NCBI RefSeq assembly: GCF_002374315.1 | Contig: NZ_NWUX01000001.1 | Location: forward strand, 1-64,000 | DNA length: 64,000 nucleotides | Reading direction: 5' to 3' | From: Vreelandella nigrificans | Lineage (GTDB): Bacteria > Pseudomonadota > Gammaproteobacteria > Pseudomonadales > Halomonadaceae | Shown here: in pieces, positions 52,602 through 63,750 of the stretch | Position numbering within the stretch: position 1 is the stretch's first letter | How the letters are laid out: every line of letters starts with the position of its first letter | Position numbers and translations under genes: made by a program | The notes under the pieces: model-generated | What the model was told of the DNA's origin: nothing | Database searches by the model: none | The model's input: the letters and a program-made list of their open reading frames with translations, nothing else

Positions 52602-53543
52602 TTGCCTATTAAACCGCTGTTTTCGCACGGGCCGTTGCCGGGTTATCGGCTGTTCTTCTGCGTGTTGGCGGCAAGCATTTTGATGTTTGTCGACCAACGC
52701 TTTACGCGTATGGAAGATGTACGCGCCCAAATGACCATGATTGTTGCACCGGTTCAGTGGGTAGTTAGCGTGCCTAGCGACCTGCTGAACTGGGGTGCGC
52801 TAGCGCTATCTGACCAGCAAGCGTTGGTGGATGAAAATCGCCGTTTACGTGAGCAAATTTTGACGCTATCTCACCGTGGCCAGCGTTTAGCCAGCTTAAC
52901 TGCTGAAAATGCTGAGCTACGTACTCTGCTGCAAGCCGCTGAGCGCCATGAGATTCCCTATATGGCTGCAGAGTTGTTGTCGCTGGATAATGACCCTTTT
53001 AGCCATCAGATGGTCATTGATCGTGGGCATCGCAATGGTGCCTATGTAGGTCAGCCAGTGATTGATGCATTTGGCCTGGTAGGTCAAGTGACGGCTGTTT
53101 CCGCTTACTCCAGTCGAGTTTTATTGTTAGCCGATGCAAGCCATGCGTTGCCGATTCAAGTTAATCGCAACGGGCTGCGCTTTATTGTCCAGGGGTCCGG
53201 CCGCTATGGCAGCGTTAACGTACTGCACGTGCCTGATACGGCCGATATTCGTGAAGGTGACTTGCTTACTACCTCGGGATTGGCTGGGCGATTCCCTCCT
53301 GGCTATCCGGTGGCAAGAGTGACAGAGGTGTATCACGATCCTGGCCAGCCGTTTGCTCGGGTAACCGCAGAGCCATCTGCTCAGTTGCAGCGTTCGCGGC
53401 ACTTCTTGTTGCTCTTTCCGCCGCTTCCAGAGGAGTTGGATGAGACGGTGTGGGATGACACTATGGATATTTCAGCCAATGCGATACATGCGGCGCAGCG
53501 CCTTGGGGCTGCCCATGATCAGGCCGCTCAGGAGGCGCCTTAA
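52602..53543 (+). CDS. mreC: rod shape-determining protein MreC
   Basis: MreC is the periplasmic scaffold linking MreB to the elongation machinery. The 313-residue protein has an N-terminal membrane segment (about residues 16-32), a coiled-coil (about 68-108) and the two beta-barrel domain, with IDRGHRNGAYVGQPVID and VNRNGLRFIVQGSG. It starts with TTG close behind GCGGGGG, giving MPIKPLFSHGP, similar to the E. coli start. It ends overlapping mreD by one base. Confidence 0.93.
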   Translation: MPIKPLFSHGPLPGYRLFFCVLAASILMFVDQRFTRMEDVRAQMTMIVAPVQWVVSVPSDLLNWGALALSDQQALVDENRRLREQILTLSHRGQRLASLTAENAELRTLLQAAERHEIPYMAAELLSLDNDPFSHQMVIDRGHRNGAYVGQPVIDAFGLVGQVTAVSAYSSRVLLLADASHALPIQVNRNGLRFIVQGSGRYGSVNVLHVPDTADIREGDLLTTSGLAGRFPPGYPVARVTEVYHDPGQPFARVTAEPSAQLQRSRHFLLLFPPLPEELDETVWDDTMDISANAIHAAQRLGAAHDQAAQEAP

Positions 53544-54031
53544 TGGCCAGAGCACCTGTCGTACCATTAGTGATGGTTTGGCTAAGCTTTCTCTTTGCGC
53601 TCTGCTTGCAGGTAATGCCGCTGGCTGATGGTTGGCAAGTGTATCGCCCTGAATGGATTGGCTTGATACTGATCTATTGGTGTATGCGTATACCGAGCCG
53701 GGTGGGGGTTTTTCACGGTTTTGTGATTGGCATTTTAATGGATTTAATTGAGGGTACGTCGCTTGGCCAGCACGCGTTAATATTGTCGTTGCTTGCCTTT
53801 CTGTGTGCGTTGGTTTATCCGCGTTTTCGTGCCTACTCATTAGTCCAGCAGTCAGTATTGGTGTTGGTTTTGTTAGGTTTAGTGCAGCTGGTTGAGCAAT
53901 GGCTGCGAACGTTAACCGGTGATTTCTCAATCCACCTGTCTTTCTTGATACCCTCTATGATCAGCGCATTGCTCTGGCCGTGGCTAGCAACCATGTTGCG
54001 CGCTTTGGAGCGCCGCCTAGCAGGAACATAA
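53543..54031 (+). CDS. mreD: rod shape-determining protein MreD
   Basis: MreD is the small polytopic membrane partner of MreC. The 162-residue protein (E. coli 162) has about five hydrophobic segments and the family motifs PEWIGLILIYWCMRIPSRVG and GFVIGILMDLIEGTSLGQHA. The ATG overlaps the mreC TAA as TAATG. About 106 bp with nothing recognisable follow before maf. Confidence 0.93.
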   Translation: MARAPVVPLVMVWLSFLFALCLQVMPLADGWQVYRPEWIGLILIYWCMRIPSRVGVFHGFVIGILMDLIEGTSLGQHALILSLLAFLCALVYPRFRAYSLVQQSVLVLVLLGLVQLVEQWLRTLTGDFSIHLSFLIPSMISALLWPWLATMLRALERRLAGT

Positions 54032-54137
54032 AATAATAAGTGGCAGTGGCATAAATAGCAGAAATATAAAGAGTTTGAGTGTGATGGAAATGTGAGACGC
54101 TATTTACGTGCGCTAGCTGTATAAGAGAGAGGCTGTG

Positions 54138-54773
54138 ATGAAGGAATGTCCATTAGATGTCACTGCAGCGTCGCTCGAGGAGCAAGAGCCGGTGCTGTGT
54201 CTTGCTTCTAGCTCGCCCCGACGTAAAGCATTACTGGCTTCGATTGGTGTTCCTGTCAGTGTGCTACCCAGCAATGTGGACGAAACCCCGTTAGCGGGGG
54301 AGCAAGCTGAGGCGTATGTCGAGCGGTTGGCTATTGCTAAAGCCCAAGCTGCTGTGCCAAAGACTGCACTGCCTGTGTTGGGCTCTGATACGGCAGTTGT
54401 TGTTGATGGCACCATTATGGGCAAGCCATGTGACGAGCAAGATGCCGCGGCTATGCTCTCAGCGCTTTCAGGGCGCACCCATCAAGTGTTAACAGCAGTC
54501 GCGGTGGTAGGGCCTCTGGGTGTACTCTCATGCTGTGTAACTACCCAAGTTAAAATGCGCGCTATCCAGCCGCATGAAATAGCCAACTATTGGCAAACTG
54601 GTGAGCCAGCTGATAAAGCTGGCGGCTACGCTATTCAAGGTCTTGCGGCGGTGTTTGTTGAGGAGATTCACGGTAGCCATTCGGCAGTAGTAGGACTGCC
54701 GCTATTCGAAACAACGCGCTTGCTGTGCCAGCAAGGGGTGACAATATGGGCGGGACGTTATCAGAGTATATAA
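54138..54773 (+). CDS. maf: Maf-like nucleoside triphosphate pyrophosphatase
   Basis: Maf/YhdE-type enzymes hydrolyse dTTP, UTP or modified nucleotides to monophosphates. The 211-residue protein has [16 protein letters not shown], the catalytic ADTV-like [16 protein letters not shown], and [10 protein letters not shown]. The E. coli orthologue by position (yhdE) follows mreD as here. The ATG at 54138 has AGAGAGG upstream; a GTG just before it is less likely. A leader of about 18 residues precedes the usual N-terminus. Confidence 0.93.
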   Translation: MKECPLDVTAASLEEQEPVLCLASSSPRRKALLASIGVPVSVLPSNVDETPLAGEQAEAYVERLAIAKAQAAVPKTALPVLGSDTAVVVDGTIMGKPCDEQDAAAMLSALSGRTHQVLTAVAVVGPLGVLSCCVTTQVKMRAIQPHEIANYWQTGEPADKAGGYAIQGLAAVFVEEIHGSHSAVVGLPLFETTRLLCQQGVTIWAGRYQSI

Positions 54774-54831
54774 CGCCGCCTCATCGCCTGCTGCGCTGGC
54801 AAGGAATATGTGACCCAATAAGGAATTTTGC

Positions 54832-56295
54832 ATGAGCGGTGAAGTCCTCATCAATTTAACGCCAATGGAGACCCGCGTTGCGCTGGTAGAGAACGGTGTA
54901 TTGCAAGAGGCGCTGATTGAGCGCTCCCGCCGGCGCGGTATCGTAGGCAATATCTACAAAGGCAAAGTAGTTCGTGTACTGCCTGGAATGCAGGCTGCCT
55001 TTGTTGATATTGGCTTAGAGCGAGCAGCATTTATTCATGCCCACGAAGTGATGCCGTCGGGCACGCCCAGTGATGAGCAGCAAGCTATCGCTCAGTTGCT
55101 CCATGAAGGTCAAGCACTGGTAGTGCAAGTCACTAAAGACCCGATTGGTACCAAGGGCGCGCGGCTTACAACGCATCTTTCAATTCCATCGCGCTACCTT
55201 GTCTATATGCCAGACTCGCCTCATCACGGAGTGTCTCAGCGTATTGAGGATGAGCGAGAGAGGGAGCGCCTCAAGACCTTGCTAGATAAAAGTATTGAGG
55301 AGCAGACTGTCGAGGTGACCGGTGGCTTCATCGTTCGTACGGCTGCTGAAGGCGTGGGAGATGAAGAGCTGGCGGGGGATATGTACTTCCTGCTGCGTAT
55401 TTGGCGCAAAGTAAGTGAGCGTAAAATAACCGCAGCGCCACCTAGTGTTATCTATGATGACTTGCCGCTATTTATGCGCACGTTACGCGATGTTATGCGT
55501 GATGACATTGAAAAAGTGCGTATCGACTCCCGGGAAAACTTCGTCAAATTAGTCGAATTCGCCGAAGAGTTTATGCCTGATGCAGTGAATCGTATTGAAT
55601 ATTATCCAGGCGAGCGACCTATCTTTGATCTCTACAGTGTTGAAGATGAGATTCAAAAAGCGCTCGGGCGCAAAGTTCAGCTGAAATCGGGTGGCTACTT
55701 GGTGATTGATCCCACTGAAGCCATGACGACGATTGATGTTAATACCGGTGGCTATGTTGGCCACCGTAATCTTGAAGAAACCATTTTTAAAACAAATCTC
55801 GAAGCGGCTACTGCCATCGCGCGCCAGCTGCGGCTACGAAATTTAGGCGGCATCATCATTATCGATTTTATTGATATGATTGATGTAGAGCATCAGCGCC
55901 AAGTGCTGCGCGTGTTAGAGAAGGCGCTGGAGCGGGATCACGCCAAAACGAAATGTACAGGGGTAACTGAGCTTGGCTTAGTGCAGCTGACCCGTAAGCG
56001 TACTCGGGAAAGCCTGGAGCAGACGCTGTGTGAAGCGTGTCCCACCTGCAGTGGGCGCGGCACTCTGAAAACGCCTGAAACGGTCTGCTATGAAATTTTT
56101 CGCGAGATACTGCGTGAAGAACGGGCCTACAGTGCGGAAACCTACATGGTACTCGCTTCCCAGCCGGTGGTAGATCGTTTGCTGGATGAAGAGTCTGCGG
56201 CAGTGGCTGATCTTGAAACCTTTATTAACAAAACAATTCGTTTCCAGGTCGAACAGCACTACTCCCAAGAACAGTACGACATTGTGCTGATGTAA
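54832..56295 (+). CDS. rng: ribonuclease G
   Basis: RNase G is an endonuclease of the RNase E family; it trims the 16S rRNA 5' end and some mRNAs. The 487-residue protein (E. coli 489) has an S1 domain (GNIYKGKVVRVLPGMQAAFV), the catalytic aspartates in DPTEAMTTIDVNTGG and GGIIIIDFIDM, and the zinc-link CEACPTCSGRG. It lacks the long C-terminal scaffold of RNase E. Its TAA overlaps the yhdP ATG. Confidence 0.96.
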   Translation: MSGEVLINLTPMETRVALVENGVLQEALIERSRRRGIVGNIYKGKVVRVLPGMQAAFVDIGLERAAFIHAHEVMPSGTPSDEQQAIAQLLHEGQALVVQVTKDPIGTKGARLTTHLSIPSRYLVYMPDSPHHGVSQRIEDERERERLKTLLDKSIEEQTVEVTGGFIVRTAAEGVGDEELAGDMYFLLRIWRKVSERKITAAPPSVIYDDLPLFMRTLRDVMRDDIEKVRIDSRENFVKLVEFAEEFMPDAVNRIEYYPGERPIFDLYSVEDEIQKALGRKVQLKSGGYLVIDPTEAMTTIDVNTGGYVGHRNLEETIFKTNLEAATAIARQLRLRNLGGIIIIDFIDMIDVEHQRQVLRVLEKALERDHAKTKCTGVTELGLVQLTRKRTRESLEQTLCEACPTCSGRGTLKTPETVCYEIFREILREERAYSAETYMVLASQPVVDRLLDEESAAVADLETFINKTIRFQVEQHYSQEQYDIVLM

Positions 56296-59200
56296 TGATG
56301 GTGCCACGTTTGCTGGTTCGGTACACGTTAGTAACATTGGCTTGGCTGTGTGGCACGCTTGCTGTGCTGCTATTGCTGTTGCGCCTGTTGATTAGTCAGG
56401 TCGGTGCGCTAACGCCAAAAATAGAGGCGACTCTTGAGGCGCGTATCGGTGTTCCGGTCACTATTGATCATCTTTCTCTCACCCTTGAGCGCAACGATTT
56501 ATTCTTGCGCTTAGAGGGTGTGCATGCCTCAACGCCCGATGGGCAAAAGCTTATATCCCTTGAGCAAGCTCATCTTCGGCTTGATAGCTGGGGGACACTA
56601 CTTAATGCTGCACCTATTTTTAATGATGCCCGCGTAGCAGGGTTGGATTTCCACCTTTATCAGCAGCAAGATGCTGCCTGGGGTTGGCCAAGCCCAGCTG
56701 AACTGCCAGCGTTTATAGCGCCCGAACCTACGATGGATTTAGCAAAAATCGATAAGTGGGTGGGCATTGTTCTACGTCAACGCTTGTGGGTCGATAATAC
56801 ACGTGTCGTGCTGAATGGTAAGCAGGATACGGTGACCATGCATGCTCCTACCTTATTGCTTAATGGTGATGAGCGACGAACCAGGCTTGAGGGTGCAGTG
56901 AACATCCTTGAATCGTCTGATCTACGCGATGAGAGTATGCTGCCTGCGCTAAATATGCAGGTGGAAATGCAGCCTGGGCAGCGAGGATTCAGCGATTTTT
57001 CAGCAGCGCTTCAGCTTGATATGCAGCTTGATCACTTGGTGGCGCTAGCGGCAGTGTTTCGGCCAGACTATATGCCACACCTTGAGCAGGCGGGGGGCGA
57101 AATTAAACTTTGGGGACGTTGGCATAGCGGGCGCCTTGATGAGGCACGGCTTGCAGTCGATATACCCGAGCTAACTTTGCGCCACGAGCTGCAGTATGCG
57201 GTACTACAGGATATTCAGGCGAGTGGCCTTTGGCAGCGCGACAATGATGGTGGTAAAGCATGGCTAAGCGGCAATGCTGAAAGCGTGGAGTGGGCGCAGC
57301 CCGACGGCATTAGCGATGGCCCGGCACTGCCTAAACACTGGTATTTGTCTCACCAACCAGACCGGTGGGAACTGCGTACTAGCGCCTTTGAATTAGCTTC
57401 TTTAACCGCTTGGCGCGACTATGTGCTGCTACCGGAGTCAGTAACACGCGTGCTTCAAACCCTATCGCCCAGTGGTCAGGTTCAGGGGCTGCGAGTCGGC
57501 CAGCGAGAAGGGCGCTGGGGAGTTGATGCAGCACTCACAAATGTTGTCGTCTCACCATGGGAGCAAGCGCCCGGTGGCGGTCCTTTAGATGCCTGGGTAC
57601 AAGCGCGTGACTTGCGTGGCCGCGTTATCTTCAATAGTGTCGGTGAGAGTACGCTTCACTTTCCTGCTCTGTTTATTGCCCCTATGCAGCTTCGCCATGC
57701 GCAAGGCATGGTGGAGTGGGTCTATGATGGCCCTAATACGATGATTAGTGGTCGTGACCTGACGGTGGAGTGGGATGGCGCAGAGATTAGTGGTGGATTT
57801 GGGTTAATAGCGGGTAACCAGCGTGGCCAATTTGGCTTGGATATCGACTTTGCAAATGTGAATGCCTTGGAATACCCGTTATCCCACTGGCTCCCCGTCT
57901 ACGCGTTTGAACCTGAGCTACGCGAGTGGCTGCTGAATGATGTTGGTGGCTATGTGCCCAGTGGATCACTCCAGCTTAGCTTGCCGCTTACTGCCGAGCA
58001 ATCAGCCGATCAGTTGTCTGCAACACTTGCTCTATCGGTAACCCAGGGCCACCTCCCCATAGCGCCAGATTGGCCGCATTTGGAGCAAGTAGAAGGGCGG
58101 CTAACCTGGAAAGGGCAAGTATTGGAAGCGCAGATTGATCATGCCCAGAGCCTGGGAGTCGAAGTGGCTGAAGGCGAGCTGGTGATGGTCGACGAAAACC
58201 TAACACTTTCTGGGCATTTGAATAGTGATGCTGAATCGCTTATTGCTTTTCTTCAGGCTATTCCGGATATGGACATGCCGTTGCTTGATGATGTGCGTGC
58301 TGAAGGTGGAATTGAGGGTGATATTGCTTTATCGCTACCGCTAAGCGCTCCGGATGCCTTGCAGCTAGAAATAAATGCCAGTCCGCGATTCTCCAGCGTC
58401 GTCTATCAACCATTGGCGCTACCCTTAACTAATGTAAACGGTGCGCTTGTTTGGCGGCAGCATGGAGAAAACTATGCTTTGTCGGGTAATACCAGTGGTC
58501 AGTTGCTGGGTGGTCGTATAGCGGCGGATATTAATAGCCAAGAGGATCGGATAGATTTACGCGGGAATGTTGATACCGCAGCGTTGTTTGATTTGGCAGG
58601 CATTCCAGCTGAGCAGGCTCGCCAAGTGTTAGAAGGCAGTACTGAGTGGCGGGGGAAGGTGCGCCTTGAGCCAACACCCAGCGTAACCCTTGAAAGCCGT
58701 TTGTTAGGGGTGGTCAGTCACTTACCTGCGCCCTTTGCTAAAACTGCCGAGCAGCCCTGGTCATGGCGTTTCGCTGCAGATCTAGAGAGCGGCCGCCTGG
58801 AAACCCAGTTAGCTGAACTTATTCATGGGCGTGTACAGCCGTTAGCCGGTGGTGAGCTAGCCGGTGAACTGGCGCTGGGAGGGGCATCGCTGTCGCAGGC
58901 CTGGCCACGCCAACTTGGTTTTAGCGTAGCTGCGGAGCTACCCGAAATAGACCCGGTGGTCTGGAAAGACGCGCTTGCGCCGCTAATGCAACGTCAATCA
59001 TCTTTAGGGGGCGCCTATGATGGGGTTGATACGCCTGTCTCCCTAATGGTAAACACCTCTTGTTTGCGTTACCGTGGCGAGTGCTTTGGTGGGCTCAGCG
59101 CTTCAGGAAACATTATTGCTTCAGAAAACGCGGGTGGACAGCAGATAGGCCTCTTGTTAAGTGGTGATTTAGTATCAGGGCGTATTGATTACCGCCCCGG

Positions 59201-60173
59201 TGACCCCCGGCCCCTGGATATTATGATTACCTCCCTGGCGGTAGACCGGCTGTTGGATATGCCCTCCAAAGAGCATAGTAGTGATGACCCTGCACCTACT
59301 TCCTGGGTCGAAGCTGTGGAAACGCGGCACTCGGTGCCTGTGCCTATTCCTTCATGGTTGACCGAGTTACCTAGTGGGCGGCTACGGCTTGCAGAAATTA
59401 GCATTGGTGAAGGGCGGTTTGGCCCGCTAACGGCCTATTGGCAAACCGATGACCAGCGTTTTGTGCTTTCACCCGTTGGGTTGACCCTGGGACAGCTATC
59501 TGCCCGAGGTGAGCTATTTTGGGAAGGAAATGCGATCAATAGCCAAACCCGTGCCGACATTTCGATCTTGGGGGGCGATGTGGGCACAGCACTGGAGCGG
59601 CTTGGACAGCCTATTGCTATGCGCAGTCGCTCAACTGACATAAGTGCTGAACTAGCGTGGCCGGGTGCTCCTTGGCAGTTTGACTTGAGTCGAGCAGGCG
59701 GAGAAATTGCTGTTGATATCCGCGATGGCCGCTTTGTGACACTGGAGTCGACGCCGGCACGGTTAGTCGGCCTGCTTAATTTTGACAACATCCTGCGCCG
59801 ATTACGCTTAGACTTTTCTGATGTGACTGGGCAAGGAACAGCCTTTGATAAGGTATACGGTACCGCAGATGTAGCGGGTGGGCAGTTAATGCTCCGTGGA
59901 CCATTGCATATTGAAGCGCCGGCCACTTCTCTAACCCTTACGGGTAGTGTCAATCTTGTGCAGCGTGAGCTCGATCAGCGTTTAGGCGTCACACTGCCGG
60001 TGAGTCAAAGTTTACCCATCGCGGCCATTGCCGTTGGCGCCCCTATCGTGGGGGGCGCCTTATTCATCGCTGACCGACTGTTTGGCGATGCACTAGATAG
60101 AGCGACGACAATTCATTATCGTGTGCGAGGTCCCTGGACTTCGCCGCAGGTTACCTTAGAAGGCCCTCAATGA
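56295..60173 (+). CDS. yhdP: YhdP-family AsmA-like envelope protein
   Basis: YhdP is a large inner-membrane-anchored protein whose long beta-groove is proposed to carry phospholipids to the outer membrane. The 1292-residue protein (E. coli 1266) has one N-terminal membrane segment (about residues 7-33) and an otherwise periplasmic, beta-rich body. The AsmA-like C-terminal part reads [20 protein letters not shown] and [17 protein letters not shown], typical of the family, and ends with a pair of hydrophobic segments near residues 1235-1260. The start overlaps rng by one base and the end overlaps tldD by four, so rng-yhdP-tldD read as one unit. Confidence 0.93.
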   Translation: MMVPRLLVRYTLVTLAWLCGTLAVLLLLLRLLISQVGALTPKIEATLEARIGVPVTIDHLSLTLERNDLFLRLEGVHASTPDGQKLISLEQAHLRLDSWGTLLNAAPIFNDARVAGLDFHLYQQQDAAWGWPSPAELPAFIAPEPTMDLAKIDKWVGIVLRQRLWVDNTRVVLNGKQDTVTMHAPTLLLNGDERRTRLEGAVNILESSDLRDESMLPALNMQVEMQPGQRGFSDFSAALQLDMQLDHLVALAAVFRPDYMPHLEQAGGEIKLWGRWHSGRLDEARLAVDIPELTLRHELQYAVLQDIQASGLWQRDNDGGKAWLSGNAESVEWAQPDGISDGPALPKHWYLSHQPDRWELRTSAFELASLTAWRDYVLLPESVTRVLQTLSPSGQVQGLRVGQREGRWGVDAALTNVVVSPWEQAPGGGPLDAWVQARDLRGRVIFNSVGESTLHFPALFIAPMQLRHAQGMVEWVYDGPNTMISGRDLTVEWDGAEISGGFGLIAGNQRGQFGLDIDFANVNALEYPLSHWLPVYAFEPELREWLLNDVGGYVPSGSLQLSLPLTAEQSADQLSATLALSVTQGHLPIAPDWPHLEQVEGRLTWKGQVLEAQIDHAQSLGVEVAEGELVMVDENLTLSGHLNSDAESLIAFLQAIPDMDMPLLDDVRAEGGIEGDIALSLPLSAPDALQLEINASPRFSSVVYQPLALPLTNVNGALVWRQHGENYALSGNTSGQLLGGRIAADINSQEDRIDLRGNVDTAALFDLAGIPAEQARQVLEGSTEWRGKVRLEPTPSVTLESRLLGVVSHLPAPFAKTAEQPWSWRFAADLESGRLETQLAELIHGRVQPLAGGELAGELALGGASLSQAWPRQLGFSVAAELPEIDPVVWKDALAPLMQRQSSLGGAYDGVDTPVSLMVNTSCLRYRGECFGGLSASGNIIASENAGGQQIGLLLSGDLVSGRIDYRPGDPRPLDIMITSLAVDRLLDMPSKEHSSDDPAPTSWVEAVETRHSVPVPIPSWLTELPSGRLRLAEISIGEGRFGPLTAYWQTDDQRFVLSPVGLTLGQLSARGELFWEGNAINSQTRADISILGGDVGTALERLGQPIAMRSRSTDISAELAWPGAPWQFDLSRAGGEIAVDIRDGRFVTLESTPARLVGLLNFDNILRRLRLDFSDVTGQGTAFDKVYGTADVAGGQLMLRGPLHIEAPATSLTLTGSVNLVQRELDQRLGVTLPVSQSLPIAAIAVGAPIVGGALFIADRLFGDALDRATTIHYRVRGPWTSPQVTLEGPQ

Positions 60174-61624
60174 CCGCACATAAAAGCGATTTAGATACCG
60201 CTGTTTCCATTCTGTTAACGCCAAGTGGTCTTGACCTGGATGCGCTGGACACGGGGCTTGGTTATGCCATGGGGGTAGGCATTGACTATGCCGATCTTTA
60301 CTTCCAGCGTACTTGGCAAGAGGGCTGGGTACTTGAAGATGGCGAAGTAAAAGAAGCCAGTTACAACATCGACGGTGGAGTTGGTGTTCGTTCTTTGGCA
60401 GGCGAAAAAACCGGCTTTGCCTACTCAAACCAGATCACTGCTGATGCATTGGTTGATACTGGCCGTACAGCGGCTGGTATTGTACGTAGCGGTAAGCAAC
60501 TGACGGGGCAAGCGGTAAGGCCCATTTCTGTAGCACCCTTTTACGCAGGCCTTGACCCTTTAGCGGGGCTCACCGCAGAAGATAAAGTAGCTCTACTAAA
60601 AGAGGCTGATCGCGTGGCGCGCGCGGCTGACCCATGCATTAGCCAGGTGAGCGTCTCTTTGTCTGGTACCTACGAGGTAGTGCTCGTGCGTGCCAGCGAT
60701 GGCACCTTAGCCGCCGATATTCGCCCTTTAGTACGTTTTAACGTGAGCGTTATTGCACTTAAAAATGGTCGACGTGAGCGTGGTAGCGCAGGCGGTGGTG
60801 GGCGTTACTCCATGGCAAGGTTAAGGGACGAGGGCGTTGCCGTACGTTACGCCAAAGAGGCAGTCCGTCAGGCGCTGGTAAATCTAGATGCGGTGGATGC
60901 ACCTGCCGGACAAATGCCGGTAGTGTTGGGTGCAGGTTGGCCAGGTATTTTGCTGCACGAAGCTGTTGGCCATGGACTGGAAGGCGATTTTAACCGTAAG
61001 GGTAGCTCTGCCTTTGCTGGGCGGATGGGCCAGCGTGTAGCGGCAAAAGGCGTGACCATTGTGGATGATGCCACGTTGTTAGATGGTCGTGGCTCGCTCA
61101 GCGTTGATGATGAAGGAACGCTAGGACAAAATACGCCGCTCATCGAAGACGGCATTTTAACCGGCTATATGCAAGACAAGCTCAATGCTCGGCTAATGAA
61201 TATGGCCCCCACGGGTAACGCGCGACGAGAATCGTTTGCGCACTTGCCTATGCCGAGAATGACTAATACCGTCATGCTTGCCGGCCAAGACGAGCCTAGC
61301 GACATCATTAAAAGTGTTAAGCGCGGTCTCTATGCAGTGAGCTTTGGCGGTGGGCAGGTGGATATTACTTCTGGCAAGTTTGTCTTTTCAGCCAGTGAAG
61401 CGTATCTCATCGAAGATGGCAAGATCACTGCGCCTGTCAAAGGGGCCACCTTGATTGGCAATGGGCCAGAGGCAATGGGCCGCGTGTCTATGATTGGTCA
61501 CGATATGGAAATGGACACAGGTATTGGGGTATGTGGTAAAGAGGGGCAGGGCGTGCCTGTAGGAGTGGGTCAGCCCACTTTGAAGCTAGATGAGCTGACC
61601 GTGGGAGGCACCCAGTCGTCTTAG
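60170..61624 (+). CDS. tldD: metalloprotease TldD
   Basis: TldD forms a heterodimeric zinc protease with PmbA (TldE) that digests unfolded or modified peptides. The 484-residue protein (E. coli 481) has the HExxxH motif in [14 protein letters not shown] (His263, Glu264, His268), plus [16 protein letters not shown] and [13 protein letters not shown] near the end. The ATG overlaps the yhdP stop as ATGA. Short repeats follow the stop codon. Confidence 0.96.
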   Translation: MTAHKSDLDTAVSILLTPSGLDLDALDTGLGYAMGVGIDYADLYFQRTWQEGWVLEDGEVKEASYNIDGGVGVRSLAGEKTGFAYSNQITADALVDTGRTAAGIVRSGKQLTGQAVRPISVAPFYAGLDPLAGLTAEDKVALLKEADRVARAADPCISQVSVSLSGTYEVVLVRASDGTLAADIRPLVRFNVSVIALKNGRRERGSAGGGGRYSMARLRDEGVAVRYAKEAVRQALVNLDAVDAPAGQMPVVLGAGWPGILLHEAVGHGLEGDFNRKGSSAFAGRMGQRVAAKGVTIVDDATLLDGRGSLSVDDEGTLGQNTPLIEDGILTGYMQDKLNARLMNMAPTGNARRESFAHLPMPRMTNTVMLAGQDEPSDIIKSVKRGLYAVSFGGGQVDITSGKFVFSASEAYLIEDGKITAPVKGATLIGNGPEAMGRVSMIGHDMEMDTGIGVCGKEGQGVPVGVGQPTLKLDELTVGGTQSS

Positions 61625-61625
61625 C

Positions 61626-61690
61626 CTGAACTTACTTAGACTTGAACTTAGAAGGTTCAGGAGCTTAGAGGATCTAGAGGCTTAGAGAGC
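61626..61690. repeat. imperfect short repeats between tldD and darP
   Basis: CTGAACTTACTTAGA (61626-61640) and CTTGAACTTAGAAGG (61641-61655) share GAACTTA; then GCTTAGAGG and GCTTAGAGAG recur at 61662 and 61680. They fill the spacer between the convergent genes, and the last copy crosses the darP stop codon. Confidence 0.65.
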
Positions 61691-62203
61691 CAATGTCTCG
61701 CGCAGGTGCTTAAACAGTTTGCGCGAGCTGGTTGGAGGCTTTCCTTGCTCGCGCTCTTTTCGTGCATTACGCACTAGCTGGCGCAGTGTTTGGCGGTCGC
61801 CATTGGGGTATTCCGCCAGAAACAGGTCAACACCATCATCGCCTTCGTCAATTAAGCGGTCACGCCACTTCTCTAGGCGATGAAAAGCATGGTCACGTTG
61901 CTCTTTTTCCTGCTCAATGCCATCAAATACCCCTTGAATGGCGACGAGGTCCTCTTTGCGAATTAGTTTCCCTACGTACTGCATGTGGCGGCGGCGCCCT
62001 TCATGGGAGCGGATGCGGGAGGTCTCCTCAATGGCACGCAGCATGTCATCAGAAAGAGGAAAGCGAGCCAGTTCCGCAGGCTTCATGGCAATAAGGGTCT
62101 CACCAAGCGCCTGTAGTGCATGCATTTCTCGCTTGAGCTGAGATTTGCTTGGACGCTCTTCCTGTTCATCAATATCGAAGGGTTCGGGGCGTTGCTTAGG
62201 CAT
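61682..62203 (-). CDS. darP: 50S-associated protein DarP (YjgA, DUF615)
   Basis: DarP binds late 50S assembly intermediates in E. coli. The 173-residue protein (E. coli 183) has KSQLKREMHALQALGE, RIRSHEGRRRHMQYVGKLIR and the C-terminal LRQLVRNARKE and SSRKLFKHLRE tracts typical of DUF615. The ATG at 62203 is taken as start; a GTG at 62215 in frame is an alternative. It stands alone on the minus strand between tldD and pmbA; in many gammaproteobacteria it is next to pmbA. Confidence 0.93.
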   Translation of the reverse strand: MPKQRPEPFDIDEQEERPSKSQLKREMHALQALGETLIAMKPAELARFPLSDDMLRAIEETSRIRSHEGRRRHMQYVGKLIRKEDLVAIQGVFDGIEQEKEQRDHAFHRLEKWRDRLIDEGDDGVDLFLAEYPNGDRQTLRQLVRNARKEREQGKPPTSSRKLFKHLRETLAL

Positions 62204-62297
62204 ACTAGAGCTCACTGATCAGATTCGTTTGCAGCATTATATCAGCTGTGACAACAACATTGATTCGCCAATGCAATTCTGGCGAAAAGGAGGCCAT

Positions 62298-63638
62298 ATG
62301 GCACAGGCATTTGACGCAACCTCACAGCAGGCACTGTTAACCACCCGCGCTGAAGAAGCGCTGGCACTTGCTAAGCAGCTCGGTGCAGATGCAGCTGAGG
62401 TTGGCGCCAGCGTTGACCAGGGGATTGGTATCAGCGTGCGCTTGGGGGAAGTGGAAACGGTCGAGCTGTCTAGAGACCAGGGAATTGCCGTTACGCTGTA
62501 TGTAGGCCAGCGCAAAGGGAGTGCTTCTTCCTCTGATGCGAGTAGCGCCTCTATCAAAGCGACGGTGGAAAAAGCCCTGGCGATTGCCCGCTATACGGGA
62601 GAAGACCCAGCCGCTGGCTTGGCGGACGCCGCTCTAATGGCAACCCATTTGCCAGACTTGCAAGTGCACTATCCCTGGCCGCTGAACACCGATGAGGCGA
62701 TTGCGCTTGCGCTTAGCTGCGAACAGGCTGGTCGTGACGTGGTGGGTATTCATCAATCTGAAGGGGCGTCACTGTCAAGTGGCGAGGGTGTGCGTGTATA
62801 TGCCAACAGCCATGGTTTTCTGGGCACCCAAAAGGGCAGTAGCCACTCACTCTCCTGCATGCTAATCGCACAAGATGAAAATGGTATGCAGCGGGACTAC
62901 GATTATACGTCGGCGCGAAACCCGATCGAGCTGCGCGATCCTGGAAGTGTCGGACGAGAGGCGGCTGCCCGAACGCTAAGGCGTTTAGGTGCGAAGCGCC
63001 CCCCAACAGGGACTTTTCCGGTACTCTTTGACCCGACGCTCGCCAGTGGATTAATCGGCCACCTAATGAGCGCGTTAGCAGGTGGTGCTCTTTATCGTCA
63101 GGCCTCTTTTTTGTGCGACCGATTAGGTACGCCACTGTTTCCCAGCTGGTTTAGTTTAGAAGAGCGGCCCATGGAAGTGGGAGCTACTGCGAGTTCACCC
63201 TTTGATGGTGAGGGCGTGCAAACACGGGATAATCGTTTTGTCGATCAAGGCAGTATCGCAAGCTATATGCTCTCTTCCTATAGCGCTCGCCGCCTAGGTA
63301 TGCAAACTACCGGTAATGCTGGTGGCGCGCGTAACATTCGGCTAATAAGCCCTCAGACTTCCCGAAATGCGCTATTGAAAGAGATGGGTACTGGCATCTG
63401 GGTCACAGAACTAATGGGGCAGGGTGTCAATGGTGTTACAGGTGACTACTCAAGGGGAGCTGCGGGGTTCTGGGTCGAAAATGGTGAAGTGCAATACCCC
63501 ATTGAAGAGTTCACCATTGCTGGGAATTTAACCACGATGTTCGCGGGTTTGGTCGGCATTGCTGATGACATTGACACCCGCGGTAGCATTCATACCGGCA
63601 GTTGGCTCATCGATGCCATGACTGTGGCCGGCAGTTAA
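62298..63638 (+). CDS. pmbA: metalloprotease subunit PmbA (TldE)
   Basis: PmbA is the partner of TldD in the peptide-degrading complex that also matures microcin B17 in E. coli. The 446-residue protein (E. coli 450) has GADAAEVGASVDQGIGISVRLG-type N-terminal sequence, LAGGALYRQASFL, and TGNAGGARNI; as expected for TldE it lacks the HExxxH zinc motif. The ATG at 62298 has AAAAGGAGG upstream, so the frame open to 62145, across darP, is not coding there. It is divergent from darP. Confidence 0.95.
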   Translation: MAQAFDATSQQALLTTRAEEALALAKQLGADAAEVGASVDQGIGISVRLGEVETVELSRDQGIAVTLYVGQRKGSASSSDASSASIKATVEKALAIARYTGEDPAAGLADAALMATHLPDLQVHYPWPLNTDEAIALALSCEQAGRDVVGIHQSEGASLSSGEGVRVYANSHGFLGTQKGSSHSLSCMLIAQDENGMQRDYDYTSARNPIELRDPGSVGREAAARTLRRLGAKRPPTGTFPVLFDPTLASGLIGHLMSALAGGALYRQASFLCDRLGTPLFPSWFSLEERPMEVGATASSPFDGEGVQTRDNRFVDQGSIASYMLSSYSARRLGMQTTGNAGGARNIRLISPQTSRNALLKEMGTGIWVTELMGQGVNGVTGDYSRGAAGFWVENGEVQYPIEEFTIAGNLTTMFAGLVGIADDIDTRGSIHTGSWLIDAMTVAGS

Positions 63639-63644
63639 GAGCTA

Positions 63645-63679
63645 GTCGCAGGTCTAGGTGTCTGTCGCCGGTCTAAGTA
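63645..63679. repeat. short tandem duplication after the pmbA stop
   Basis: GTCGCAGGTCTAGGTG (63645-63660) and GTCGCCGGTCTAAGTA (63664-63679) match at 13 of 16 bases with a 19-base period, starting 6 bases after the pmbA stop codon. Confidence 0.75.
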
Positions 63680-63715
63680 ATAAAGCAGCTCATAGCAGAA
63701 GGTTAATCGTCACTG

Positions 63716-63750
63716 TTAAAGAAGAGCAATGCTAGCAGCTATTGCTCTTC
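63716..63750 (-). terminator. hairpin terminator overlapping the end of the NPr-like gene
   Basis: GAAGAGCAAT (63721-63730) and ATTGCTCTTC (63741-63750) form a perfect 10-bp stem around a 10-base loop that contains most of the minus-strand stop codon (63739-63741). On the minus strand the stem is followed by a short TTTAAC. One arm encodes the last residues of the protein. Confidence 0.55.

Noticed and set aside
59435..59953. 172-codon open frame on the minus strand
   Set aside because: Antisense shadow of yhdP, with no ribosome binding site and serine/arginine-rich mirror composition.
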